Origin: an uncultured Bacilli bacterium
GTDB lineage: Bacteria > Bacillota_I > Bacilli_A > RF39 > UBA660
Direction: 5' to 3'
Assembly: GCA_948497845.1 (NCBI GenBank)
Contig: CAOOMX010000011.1
Location: 7,611 to 34,541 of the forward strand
DNA: 26,931 bases
Shown: positions 14,435 to 21,872 of the stretch, one piece after another
How positions within the stretch are numbered: the stretch's first letter is position 1
Layout: each line of letters opens with the position of its first letter
The notes under the pieces: generated by a model
The model's database searches: none
Told to the model about the DNA's origin: nothing
What the model saw: only the letters and a program-made list of their open reading frames with translations
Made by a program: the position numbers and the translations under genes

Positions 14435-16381
14435 TTAATTAAAATATTTATAATAATTCTTTTCCATAATAAGCTTACTCATATTCATCCTATTAGCAAC
14501 AATCTTATTCATTTTACTAACATAATCATCATCTACATTTTTACCTTCTTTCAAAACAAATTCTCCACTAGCCGAAAAATAAGTTCCATAGTCACTTACC
14601 CAGGAACGATTGCCAAAAATAGCTAATCCCATTTCTGTACTCAAAATATCTTTTCCCATAATAAGTCTTGAATCATATGATACTCCGAATAAATTATAAA
14701 GAGTTGGTAAAACATCGATTTGGCTACCTACTTTTTCTACCACAACCGTATCCATCTTAGAATTCCAAAGAATAAAATTACTATGATTAATTTCTACTAC
14801 GCCATCTTTTTCATAGCTAGAAACTTCATTTACTTCATCATCTGATAGATAATAAGGATAATGATCTCCAACTAAAGCTATAACTGTATCATCTAATTTA
14901 CCAGCTTCTTCTAAGTCATTAATTAACTCTTCTAAAGCTTTATCTAGTTCAATATTTGCAGCTAAATAAGCTAATACTTTCTCACTATAAGGTAAATCAA
15001 TAACTTCCTCCTTATGTTTTCTTCCCATTGCGGTACTAGCCCAGCTATAATCTCCATGCCCACTTACTGTTACATAATAAGTAAAGAATGGTTCCGTTTT
15101 ATTTAAATAATCACTAGTTGTAGCATGAATCATTTCTACATCACTTTCGGGCCATTGATTACAATTAATTAAATTTTCTAAACCATTACGACAGGCCTTA
15201 AAGTTATCAAATCCAACAGCTTTTAAATATTTATTTCGATTTTGAAAAGTATAACTATGATCATGATAAGCAAAAGTAGCATATCCCATATCTTTAAAAA
15301 CATTAGCAATACCAAAAGGATAAGCGTTTTCACCTTTTTTCCAAGGCGATAAAAACCCAGAAGTGGCAATTAAACCAGTTAATTCTTGAAATTCTCCACC
15401 TATAGTACTACTTATTGTTGGGGTATAAAAATCTTTAAAAACAAAACCATTATTAACAAGTTTATAAAGCGTTGGAGTTCTTTTTTCATCAACAGCAATT
15501 TCATTAAAACTCTCAGCCATAAACAAAATTAAATTCTTCCCCTTAAAATAACCAGTATAAGCATTTTGTTTCGTACCAATATCATTATTAAAATAATGGT
15601 GCATATCTTTTACAACACTATCATTAGTATCATTCATAAGTGCATCAAAATCAATATCTAAAACATTATAATCATAAGCTGTTTCACTTGGATCTTCGTC
15701 ATTACCATCTTTATCTATAACTGGTTCATCAATATTAAGTTTTTCATCAAAACCAAAAAGGTTTCTTTTTACATCTAAGAAGAATCCGTGCAATACGCCA
15801 AATTTCTTTATAGATAATTCTACACTTTCAACCTCATAATATAGTTTATAAGCTGAGTATTCTTCTTTTTTATCTAAATTTAAACTTAGCAAAAAAAGAC
15901 CAAAAGACACCGCCATAAAAACAAGAGAAGTACTTATTTTTACCCAATTTTTTTTATGAAAAACAATATATCTATGATTAATAATAAGCAAAAACAAAGG
16001 AAACAAAAACACCATAATACCTAAGATATTTTCTAAAATTAAAGTAACCATATCTCCTGTAAAACTAAGAACTTGATCTGTAGCCCCTAATAGTGACAAA
16101 TCGAAATAAAAACTAAACATTTTAAAAAAACAAAAATCTAAACAGCAAATACCACTACACAAAATAATAAAAAGAAAAAAGAAGACTTTATTTATGCCAC
16201 TTTTAAATATACTTGTAAGAGCTCCGAACAAGAAAGATAATAAACAAGTATGAAGTAAAATATATAACAAGTTCATTCCCCAAACAAACGAATGCGTAAG
16301 TAACATAAAACTAATTTCCAAATATAAAATAATTATAAAAAAGAAGAATATATTATTTGTTTTTCTCAATTTAAATTTCAT
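14435..16381 (-). CDS. LtaS-family sulfatase (phosphoglycerol transferase)
   Basis: A 648-residue membrane enzyme. Five hydrophobic segments fill about residues 9-170, followed by a linker and an extracellular sulfatase-fold domain. Key residues are seen as LILFMAESFNEI (Glu290, metal ligand), PTISSTIGGEFQELTG (Thr326, the probable nucleophile, as Thr300 in Staphylococcus aureus LtaS), SGHGDYSW, and VGDHYPYYL with metal-binding Asp/His. In the family such enzymes transfer glycerol phosphate from phosphatidylglycerol to build or modify lipoteichoic acid or glycans. Whether this is the main polymerase or a primase/modifying paralogue cannot be told. It is first in an operon with asnB. Confidence 0.88.
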   Translation of the reverse strand: MKFKLRKTNNIFFFFIIILYLEISFMLLTHSFVWGMNLLYILLHTCLLSFLFGALTSIFKSGINKVFFFLFIILCSGICCLDFCFFKMFSFYFDLSLLGATDQVLSFTGDMVTLILENILGIMVFLFPLFLLIINHRYIVFHKKNWVKISTSLVFMAVSFGLFLLSLNLDKKEEYSAYKLYYEVESVELSIKKFGVLHGFFLDVKRNLFGFDEKLNIDEPVIDKDGNDEDPSETAYDYNVLDIDFDALMNDTNDSVVKDMHHYFNNDIGTKQNAYTGYFKGKNLILFMAESFNEIAVDEKRTPTLYKLVNNGFVFKDFYTPTISSTIGGEFQELTGLIATSGFLSPWKKGENAYPFGIANVFKDMGYATFAYHDHSYTFQNRNKYLKAVGFDNFKACRNGLENLINCNQWPESDVEMIHATTSDYLNKTEPFFTYYVTVSGHGDYSWASTAMGRKHKEEVIDLPYSEKVLAYLAANIELDKALEELINDLEEAGKLDDTVIALVGDHYPYYLSDDEVNEVSSYEKDGVVEINHSNFILWNSKMDTVVVEKVGSQIDVLPTLYNLFGVSYDSRLIMGKDILSTEMGLAIFGNRSWVSDYGTYFSASGEFVLKEGKNVDDDYVSKMNKIVANRMNMSKLIMEKNYYKYFN

Positions 16382-16402
16382 ACATTACCACCAATATTTA
16401 TT

Positions 16403-16411
16403 ATTATACCA
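16403..16411 (-). promoter_or_regulatory. Extended -10 promoter of the LtaS-like/asnB operon
   Basis: TGGTATAAT on the minus strand: perfect TATAAT with TGn, about 22 bases before the ATG at 16381. No clear -35. Confidence 0.6.
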
Positions 16412-16493
16412 CTATTTCTACCATTTCTTTCGTTAATAAAAAAAGAATAGTCAATAATTGACACATTCTATATAAATAATGGTTAAATAATGC

Positions 16494-16664
16494 TTATGAA
16501 AAATGCTTATATGAATAAGCATGCACTTCAATAATGACAGCATCTGGATCAACTATCTCTCCTTGATCGTCAACAAGAAGATTTTGTCTTCCCATATCTA
16601 CCCATTCACACCATGTCATTTCTTCTAACGCTGTATATAAGTTCGCTTTAGCAGTAAAAGTAAT
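16494..16664 (-). pseudogene. Frame-shifted C-terminal remnant of the surface-protein gene
   Basis: An open frame of 56 codons without a start, lying just downstream of and one base out of frame with the gene at 16675-17019. It is preceded in its own frame by TGA and TAA. It encodes ITFTAKANLY...EEMTWCEWVD..., resembling a C-terminal domain with an MTWxEWV core that I recall in large surface proteins of related gut bacteria. The small upstream gene ends with a CYVYFD motif, which in such proteins is followed by this kind of segment. I read it as the detached, no longer translated end of that gene. The frame stays open to its natural stop at 16494, suggesting a recent break. Confidence 0.6.
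16498..16522 (-). terminator. Terminator of the broken surface-protein gene
   Basis: A perfect 8-bp stem ATGCTTAT / ATAAGCAT with a 4-base loop (16503-16522), followed by TTTTTC on the minus strand. It sits at the end of the remnant frame. Confidence 0.65.
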
Positions 16665-16674
16665 TTATCAAGCA

Positions 16675-17019
16675 TTAAAACACATCAAAATAAACATAGC
16701 ATTTATCACTAACGTTAGCAGTTAACTTAATACTTTTAGAAGCATTGTCCCAAATTAAAGTACTTCCGTTCTCACATTTACTTAAATTTTCATTAAACAC
16801 ATACCCTTCACCTGGCCATCCTACTGCATCACTAAGCTCATAAATACCACTATTTGCTTCTGTTTCATACATCATACTAAGCGTATTAAACTTTTTTAAT
16901 CCTTCAGTTTCTTTATCATTTTGCAACACTTCATAAGAAGTATTATTTCCTTGATAAATTTCTACGATTAAAACAATCATAAAAACAGAAAACACCCCTA
17001 AAATTATACTCTTTTTCAT
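16675..17019 (-). CDS. Exported or membrane-anchored small protein, likely truncated
   Basis: A 114-residue protein with a hydrophobic N-terminal signal/anchor (MKKSIILGVFSVFMIVLIVEI) and an outside domain. That domain carries NSGIYELSDAVGWPGEGYVFNENLSKCENGSTLIWDN (residues about 57-92; described, not a known family name) and ends SDKCYVYFDVF. Two cysteines could pair. The start at 17019 follows an AGAGAGGA ribosome site. An open frame extending further upstream is antisense to the HTH gene and has no start signal. The protein stops abruptly after CYVYFD, and its expected continuation lies one base out of frame downstream (16494-16664), so it looks like a truncated form of a longer surface protein. 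Function not recognised. Confidence 0.6.
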   Translation of the reverse strand: MKKSIILGVFSVFMIVLIVEIYQGNNTSYEVLQNDKETEGLKKFNTLSMMYETEANSGIYELSDAVGWPGEGYVFNENLSKCENGSTLIWDNASKSIKLTANVSDKCYVYFDVF

Positions 17020-17113
17020 AAAAATTCCTCTCTTATTAAATCTAATATAACATAAAAAAATCATAAATTTTGTCGAACGCCAGAACGCGACGGATATGTC
17101 ACATCTTGCATTT

Positions 17114-17142
17114 ATTATATTATTATTAAAAAGAGAAATCAA
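17114..17142 (-). promoter_or_regulatory. Promoter of the surface-protein gene flanked by TGACATA boxes
   Basis: On the minus strand TTGATT (17142-17137), 17 bases, perfect TATAAT (17119-17114). Minus-strand copies of TGACATA/TGACATC lie just downstream of the start site (17095-17101) and just upstream of the -35 (17150-17157), where a repressor or activator could bind. Confidence 0.7.
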
Positions 17143-17184
17143 ACCGTAGATGTCATATTTCTTCGTAGAGCAATCAAAAATTCC

Positions 17185-17206
17185 ATGACATACTATACAT
17201 GAGGTG
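17185..17206 (+). promoter_or_regulatory. Leader of first HTH gene: ATGACATACT-N5-TGAGG block
   Basis: ATGACATACT (17185-17194), five bases, then TGAGG, followed by the ATG at 17213. The same block with the same spacing precedes the second HTH gene (17480-17499). CATACT or TATACA could be the -10; no good -35 is seen. Likely a duplicated promoter/operator plus ribosome site (GAGGTG, 17201-17206). Confidence 0.5.
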
Positions 17207-17212
17207 AAATAT

Positions 17213-17431
17213 ATGTTTAAAGAATATCGACTAAACAAAAAACTTACACAAGAAAAGTTAGCAGAATTATTGAATATAAGTACAAGGCAACTACAACGTA
17301 TTGAAAACGAAGAATGTATTCCAAGTTTAAAGCTCATAAAAAAATTTATCTTTGTCTTAGAAATTACAGATAAAGACATTATAACTTATATGAAAGCTCC
17401 TACTAAAGAAAAAGTTCTTACAACAAATTAG
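17213..17431 (+). CDS. Small XRE-type HTH regulator (first of tandem pair)
   Basis: A 72-residue Cro/CI-like DNA-binding protein. The HTH covers about residues 11-31 (LTQEKLAELLNISTRQLQRIE), followed by SLKLIKKFIFVLEI, where such domains usually have helix 4/5. There is no other domain, so it can act only as a DNA-binding dimer. I choose ATG 17213, six bases after GAGGTG; the in-frame GTG at 17204 lies within that ribosome site. It is about 57% identical to the next gene over 60 residues, and both share a leader block, showing a tandem duplication. It faces the broken surface-protein gene, whose promoter carries related TGACATA boxes; control of that gene and of itself is an inference. Confidence 0.85.
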   Translation: MFKEYRLNKKLTQEKLAELLNISTRQLQRIENEECIPSLKLIKKFIFVLEITDKDIITYMKAPTKEKVLTTN

Positions 17432-17479
17432 TATCTTCTCAAATACCGGCATAATCGCCGTGTAAAAAAGCGGAAAATT

Positions 17480-17500
17480 ATGACATACTTGTCGTGAGGG
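17480..17500 (+). promoter_or_regulatory. Leader of second HTH gene: repeated ATGACATACT-N5-TGAGG block
   Basis: ATGACATACT (17480-17489), TGTCG, TGAGGG. The sequence GACA-TACT-TGTC inside it is a short palindrome (17482-17493), a fair operator candidate. GAGGG (17496-17500) is the ribosome site, six bases before ATG 17507. Confidence 0.5.
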
Positions 17501-17506
17501 ATGAGT

Positions 17507-17713
17507 ATGCTAAGAGAATATCGAAAAAAAAGAAAACTAACGCAAGAAAAACTCGCTGAACTAATTGATGTGGATACAAGGACCATACAACGAATTGAAT
17601 CTGGAGACTGTGATCCGAGTTTAAAAACATTACGTAAATTAATAAATATTCTCCAAATAAGTGATGAAGATATTATAATTTTCATGAAAGAAATCGAACT
17701 TATTTTAACTTAA
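17507..17713 (+). CDS. Small XRE-type HTH regulator (second of tandem pair)
   Basis: A 68-residue single-domain HTH protein. The DNA-binding helices lie at about residues 11-31 (LTQEKLAELIDVDTRTIQRIE), then SLKTLRKLINILQISDEDIIIFM. It is a paralogue of the gene just upstream, sharing MxxEYR...KLTQEKLAEL and the spacing of all helices. I take ATG 17507 over ATG 17501 because the latter directly touches the GAGGG ribosome site and because 17507 aligns with the paralogue's start. A strong terminator follows. The recognition-helix residues differ between the two (STRQLQ versus DTRTIQ), so they may read slightly different sites. Target genes unknown. Confidence 0.85.
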   Translation: MLREYRKKRKLTQEKLAELIDVDTRTIQRIESGDCDPSLKTLRKLINILQISDEDIIIFMKEIELILT

Positions 17714-17714
17714 T

Positions 17715-17741
17715 AAAAAAGCTCTTTTATAGAGCTTTTTT
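17715..17741 (+). terminator. Strong terminator after the HTH pair
   Basis: AAAAAAGCTCT (17715-17725), 5-base loop, AGAGCTTTTTT (17731-17741): perfect 11-bp stem ending in T6. Its symmetry would also let it stop transcripts coming from the right. Confidence 0.85.
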
Positions 17742-17847
17742 AGATATTACTTCTCAATATGATTAGTAAAAAATACTATTTTGATATCAAGAAACATTAA
17801 TCATGTACTTAAGTAATACCTGTAGTACATACTATTAATATATGCAA

Positions 17848-18708
17848 CTAAACCTTTTTTAAAGTGGCAGTTTTTTCTAATTCTACTTCCTCTTTACGAT
17901 AATTAAGAGCCATTCCAATCGTAAAGATATAGGCTAAAAAATAAAACCAAAGCATAAGAATAACGATATTAGCTAAACCACCATAAAAGGTAGAATAATG
18001 TGCATAGTTATTAATATAAAAGGAATATATACCAGTTGCTAGTATAAAACCTATACTTGTAAAAATAGCACCATACCCCACACTTTTACTTTTCACTCTT
18101 TTATTAGGAGCCAACGTATACAAAATTTTTATAAAGAAATAAATAATCAACCAAGTAATTGGTCCTTGCAAAAAATTAAATACAGAAGTAATACGTGCAG
18201 TAATCATTGAATTTAAATTCACATATTGTATCAATTTAATAATTGTATCACCAAAAACAGGAACAATTAACATAAAGATAAATAATAGGACTAAGAAGAA
18301 TGTCATCACCATAGATTTAATCCTTCTTCTTAAAAAAGAACTTTGTTCTTCTCCATAAATTGTATTACTTGTTACGATAATAGAAGCAGGTCCATTACTA
18401 GCCATATAATATCCAACGCAAATCAGTAAAAACGTTTTAACACCACCTGCAGCAGGACCTGTAGTATTAAGAAGCAAACTTGCAATATCAGCTGAAAAAG
18501 CATTCGACAAAAAGCTATATATAATATCAGTAGAAAGATTTAATAAAGTAGCTCCATAAGTAATCAAAGTAATTGTAGGAACAATAGCTAAAACGAAGAA
18601 AAAGGCCAATTGCCCAGGCAAAATAGCCATTTCTGGTCGGTTAATAACTCTGGTAAAATTTTCCCAAAATTCTTTTAAATTATTTTTTAGCTTTCTTTTC
18701 ACTTCCAT
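17848..18708 (-). CDS. YihY/BrkB-family inner-membrane protein
   Basis: A 286-residue polytopic membrane protein with about six hydrophobic segments. It shows the family's early QLAFFFVLAIVPTITLITYGA and the later LWFYFLAYIFTIGMALNY. The family was once annotated ribonuclease BN, but that is wrong for YihY; its role in the membrane is not established. The start lies inside the upstream gene, an overlap of about 29-32 bases in another frame (ATG 18708, or GTG 18711), with a weak AAAAGAG ribosome site, so translation probably depends on coupling. It is last in the operon led by the promoter at 21219-21247. Confidence 0.85.
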   Translation of the reverse strand: MEVKRKLKNNLKEFWENFTRVINRPEMAILPGQLAFFFVLAIVPTITLITYGATLLNLSTDIIYSFLSNAFSADIASLLLNTTGPAAGGVKTFLLICVGYYMASNGPASIIVTSNTIYGEEQSSFLRRRIKSMVMTFFLVLLFIFMLIVPVFGDTIIKLIQYVNLNSMITARITSVFNFLQGPITWLIIYFFIKILYTLAPNKRVKSKSVGYGAIFTSIGFILATGIYSFYINNYAHYSTFYGGLANIVILMLWFYFLAYIFTIGMALNYRKEEVELEKTATLKKV

Positions 18709-20698
18709 CACTCTTTTGCTTTTTCATTGCATCAACAGCTTCATTCAATGCATCTTCTATTGTTTTAATATCATCCACAATCATACTATAACCAATTTCA
18801 GCCCCATGTTCATAAGGCAATTTTTTAAATTCTTTCGTTAATTTATGAATATAATTTGTAACTTGCTTTTGACTATACCCAACTAAATAAATAACAAATT
18901 CATTTCCATCAGTACGCATGACTTCACTATTATCAAGTTGTGTTTTAATAAGTACATTAGCAGCCATCTTTATCTGCTTATCTCCTTCATTATATCCATC
19001 AATATCATTTATTTCTTGAATCTTATTCAAATCTATAACAATAATAGTTTGAGGATATATCGTATTATTATTCCATATAGATATATTTTCATTTAAGAAA
19101 TTTCTATTTTTAAGGCTTGTTAATTGATCAATAAACTTCAATTTATCATCTTTTCTAATCTTTTTAGCAATAGTAATTCTCTTACTATTACGTATAATAA
19201 TTAAAATAACAATTACAGCTATAATAACTAAATAAATAATATATTCAGCAACTTTAGACATAACTACTCCCGTTTTAACTGTATCATAATGATTATTCAA
19301 ACCTTCTAATATCGTTTCCTTATTATCAATAATATCCATATAAGCATTTAACAAACGATATAAAGTATCATTCTCTTTAGTTTTAAAATGATATTCTCCA
19401 TTTATATTTTGACTAAACCTAGCTGTATAATTAGATAATTCATCAGAACTATAATAATCAAAAGTATTTTTATCAATAACCAAATATACATCTTTTTTAT
19501 TCAATTTAAATAATTCCTTTTGATTACTAAACGTTTCAATTTTAATACCACTAATATTTTTTAAATAATCATAAATTAAACTGTCTTTTCTAACATAAAC
19601 TGTTTTACCTAGTAAAGAATAAACAGAATCAACAACAGCATGATTATCTCTTCTTAAAGCAACAGTATAAGTTATAGGAATACCATTCGTTGAATGATAA
19701 TTATCTGTAAAATTATAATAATTAAAATATAAATCTATTTCTTTTTTCTCAATCGCATTCGTAAATTTATTAAAATTCTTATATCGAACAAAATTAAATT
19801 CTATTTTAGAAAAGTCACTAAATTTTCTTAAAAAAACGCCTACAATTCCACCATACTTTCCTCCCATAATAACTTCATAAGGACTAGTATTAACAAAACC
19901 ATATTTATATGCAACACTTCTAATAGCATCAATATCTGTATCACTAATTTCTAAAGCATTTTTAAAAGTAGTAAACTGACAACTATTAAAATATAAATCA
20001 AAATCTTCCCATTTATGATAGAACTTAGCTAAAATACGACTTAAATATGAATCATCTTGTTGCATGGTATAATAAATTTTAACATCACTTAAATGATAAA
20101 TAACATGTCGATTATTCATTAGTATTTTATCCAGATACTGCATTAAAGCCACCACTGCATAATTTAAATCTTTGCTTAAAGCTTTAGCAACATCATCTAC
20201 TGTATCAAATGTTTTAAAGGTAATATTATTAGCTTTAGTAATATATTTTGAAACATAAGACAAATCATTAGAAAGAATTCCAATTGTTTTACCTGATAAG
20301 TTATCTATCGAAGGAATAACCTCTTCATTTTTCCCAATAATAACATAATGATCTTCATAAAAAACTAAATCATTATCACTAACTTCATTTTTAACTCCAA
20401 AACTAATACCTGAAGTATTTTCCCCAATGTTATAAGTAATAGGATTAATTTTCAAACTATATTCTTTTGAAAAATCATCTAAGAAATTATAAAAAACTCC
20501 ACTACCATTTTTTCCAAATACATTTCCATCATTGATAATATTAATATTTTGTACTGTATTTATATTATCATTAATCCAATTTCTCTCTAATATAGTAAGT
20601 TTATTCTTATCATTTAATAAGAAAAATAAACCTATTCCTACTCCAATTAACACTAAAGTACTAATAGTAATTATTATTATATTTTTTTTCTTCTTCAT
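18680..20698 (-). CDS. Membrane sensor with solute-binding domains and degenerate GGDEF
   Basis: A 672-residue protein. TM1 lies at about 6-28. Two periplasmic-binding-type (SBP_bac_3-like) domains follow outside the membrane (about 40-250 and 265-455; for example NLSGKTIGILSNDLSYV and SLLGKTVYVRKDSLIYDYL). TM2 lies at about 484-503, and a C-terminal GGDEF domain at about 518-660. The GGDEF domain keeps DQLTSLKNRNFL, VIDLNKIQEINDIDGYNEGD and RTDGNEFVIYL. The signature is DGNEF (597-601): the first Gly is Asp and the metal/base residue is Asn, and there is no RxxD inhibitory site. Cyclic-di-GMP synthesis is therefore unlikely; a ligand-sensing role through GTP or nucleotide binding is possible. 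Its start overlaps the previous stop by one base, and its end overlaps the BrkB gene. Confidence 0.82.
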   Translation of the reverse strand: MKKKKNIIIITISTLVLIGVGIGLFFLLNDKNKLTILERNWINDNINTVQNINIINDGNVFGKNGSGVFYNFLDDFSKEYSLKINPITYNIGENTSGISFGVKNEVSDNDLVFYEDHYVIIGKNEEVIPSIDNLSGKTIGILSNDLSYVSKYITKANNITFKTFDTVDDVAKALSKDLNYAVVALMQYLDKILMNNRHVIYHLSDVKIYYTMQQDDSYLSRILAKFYHKWEDFDLYFNSCQFTTFKNALEISDTDIDAIRSVAYKYGFVNTSPYEVIMGGKYGGIVGVFLRKFSDFSKIEFNFVRYKNFNKFTNAIEKKEIDLYFNYYNFTDNYHSTNGIPITYTVALRRDNHAVVDSVYSLLGKTVYVRKDSLIYDYLKNISGIKIETFSNQKELFKLNKKDVYLVIDKNTFDYYSSDELSNYTARFSQNINGEYHFKTKENDTLYRLLNAYMDIIDNKETILEGLNNHYDTVKTGVVMSKVAEYIIYLVIIAVIVILIIIRNSKRITIAKKIRKDDKLKFIDQLTSLKNRNFLNENISIWNNNTIYPQTIIVIDLNKIQEINDIDGYNEGDKQIKMAANVLIKTQLDNSEVMRTDGNEFVIYLVGYSQKQVTNYIHKLTKEFKKLPYEHGAEIGYSMIVDDIKTIEDALNEAVDAMKKQKSDGSEKKAKK

Positions 20699-21192
20699 TA
20701 GTTCTCATCACTTTCTACTTTGGTATTATTATTCCATATAATACTTTGAGAACCATTCACATTTTTAGCTCCCATAATAGTATATCCTTCACTATTATCC
20801 GAAGATGCACACTTTAAAGTAAAGTTTATATCATAATAAGAAAGAATATTTTCATCAAATTTTTCTAAACTAGCTGTAGCTTTACTTTGTGCCTCAACCA
20901 AAGTTGTATCTAAAGCAAATACAATATTTACATAAATAACTCTTCCCTTTATTCTAAACGTAACTTTATCTACAAGAGCATCACTTTCTAAAAAACTAAT
21001 ATATTCATTTTGAAAACTTGTACTAACTTCATGTTCTTCTTGTTTTTCTAAACGATCTCCATAAACAGATTTACTTCCTCCAAAAAAGAAAGTAATACAA
21101 ACGACAACTATCGCTATAAAACAGACAAAAAGGATAAAAAGTAGTACTATTAACACTTTATTCTTAGCCCATAATTCCTTTAATTTATTCAT
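20698..21192 (-). CDS. Single-pass membrane protein of unknown function
   Basis: A 164-residue protein that I do not recognise. It has a short basic start (MNKLKELWAKNK), one strong hydrophobic anchor (about 13-37) and an extracytoplasmic part. That part has a predicted alpha/beta stretch, VDKVTFRIKGRVIYVNIVF...TASLEKFDENILSYYDINFTLKC, and the end QSIIWNNNTK. The start at 21192 follows AGAGGTGG by six bases; the in-frame ATG at 21219 lies in the -10 box and cannot be used. It is the first gene of a three-gene operon with the sensor-like protein and BrkB, with which it overlaps by one base (TAATG). Confidence 0.75.
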   Translation of the reverse strand: MNKLKELWAKNKVLIVLLFILFVCFIAIVVVCITFFFGGSKSVYGDRLEKQEEHEVSTSFQNEYISFLESDALVDKVTFRIKGRVIYVNIVFALDTTLVEAQSKATASLEKFDENILSYYDINFTLKCASSDNSEGYTIMGAKNVNGSQSIIWNNNTKVESDEN

Positions 21193-21218
21193 TTTTTTCC
21201 ACCTCTTTGGTATTAACA

Positions 21219-21247
21219 ATTATACTACATTATATTTCTATAAGCAA
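21219..21247 (-). promoter_or_regulatory. Promoter of the membrane-protein/GGDEF/BrkB operon
   Basis: On the minus strand TTGCTT (21247-21242), 17 bases, perfect TATAAT (21224-21219), about 27 bases before the ATG at 21192. Confidence 0.8.
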
Positions 21248-21254
21248 ATCATTA

Positions 21255-21860
21255 TTATTCTTCTTTTATATCTTGGCAACTCCAGCCTTGCAATTCTAAT
21301 TTCCATTCTCCATCATGAAGCGAAGCATAAATACCAATATCTTCAGGGTAAATTATAACAGTTTGTTCATCAACAACTTCATATAATTTTCCCCTTTTTT
21401 CTCCTACTGGCATATTTTTACAAACATTTTCTTTTTTCTTTACATAAAGCACATCTTTAAAAGAAAAATATTGATTAGAAGTCTCTTCTCCAAATAAATG
21501 CGCATATTGATCTGCTCTATGCTCTATATAAGTATCTTCAATAATATCATAAATATCATTAAAGGATTTTATATCACTTACTACTTCATCTTCTAGATAA
21601 TAATAGGTATGATCTCCATTTTTAACATATCCTTCTGTAACACCAACATCTGCATTCAATAAATAAAAGATTTTGTAATTATTATCATATAATTCTTCTA
21701 CTCTTTCATCTGTTATAGATACTTTAATTTCTTTTTTTAGATTTATACGATAAAGAAAAATTCCCCCTATTAAACCTATCACAAAAAGCACTACCAGAAC
21801 AGAAGAAATGAATATTATTTTTGTTTTATTTTCATTTAACTTCGTTTTCTTTTTACGCAT
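21255..21860 (-). CDS. Single-pass membrane protein of unknown function, downstream of prepilin-like gene
   Basis: A 201-residue protein that I do not recognise. It has a lysine-rich start (MRKKKTKLNENKTK), one membrane helix (about 14-37) and an extracytoplasmic domain of about 160 residues. The domain is rich in acidic and aromatic residues (GDHTYYYLEDEVVSD, YDIIEDTYIEHRADQYAHLF) and has two cysteines (in ENVCKNM and GWSCQD) that could form a disulfide. It begins 12 bases after the large prepilin-like gene with an AGGAGG site, so both are transcribed together; a role in displaying or anchoring that protein is a guess. Confidence 0.72.
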   Translation of the reverse strand: MRKKKTKLNENKTKIIFISSVLVVLFVIGLIGGIFLYRINLKKEIKVSITDERVEELYDNNYKIFYLLNADVGVTEGYVKNGDHTYYYLEDEVVSDIKSFNDIYDIIEDTYIEHRADQYAHLFGEETSNQYFSFKDVLYVKKKENVCKNMPVGEKRGKLYEVVDEQTVIIYPEDIGIYASLHDGEWKLELQGWSCQDIKEE

Positions 21861-21872
21861 AATATCCTCCTT

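Noticed and set aside
17020..17379. Upstream extension of the 114-residue protein to 234 residues
   Set aside because: The extra part is antisense to the HTH gene, has Cys/Phe/Ser-rich noise, and the AGAGAGGA site fixes the start at 17019.
17444..17464. Hairpin TACCGGC/GCCGTGTA between the HTH genes
   Set aside because: It has a bulge and no T tract on either side, so it is not a convincing terminator; it could be an operator or chance.
17428..17685. Minus-strand frame of 85 codons
   Set aside because: Antisense shadow of the second HTH gene, similar in composition to the antisense of the first; no ribosome site.
17803..17830. Inverted repeat ATGTACT/AGTACAT after the BrkB gene
   Set aside because: A 7-bp stem with a 14-base loop and no T tract; too weak for a terminator. 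I see nothing else in 17742-17847.
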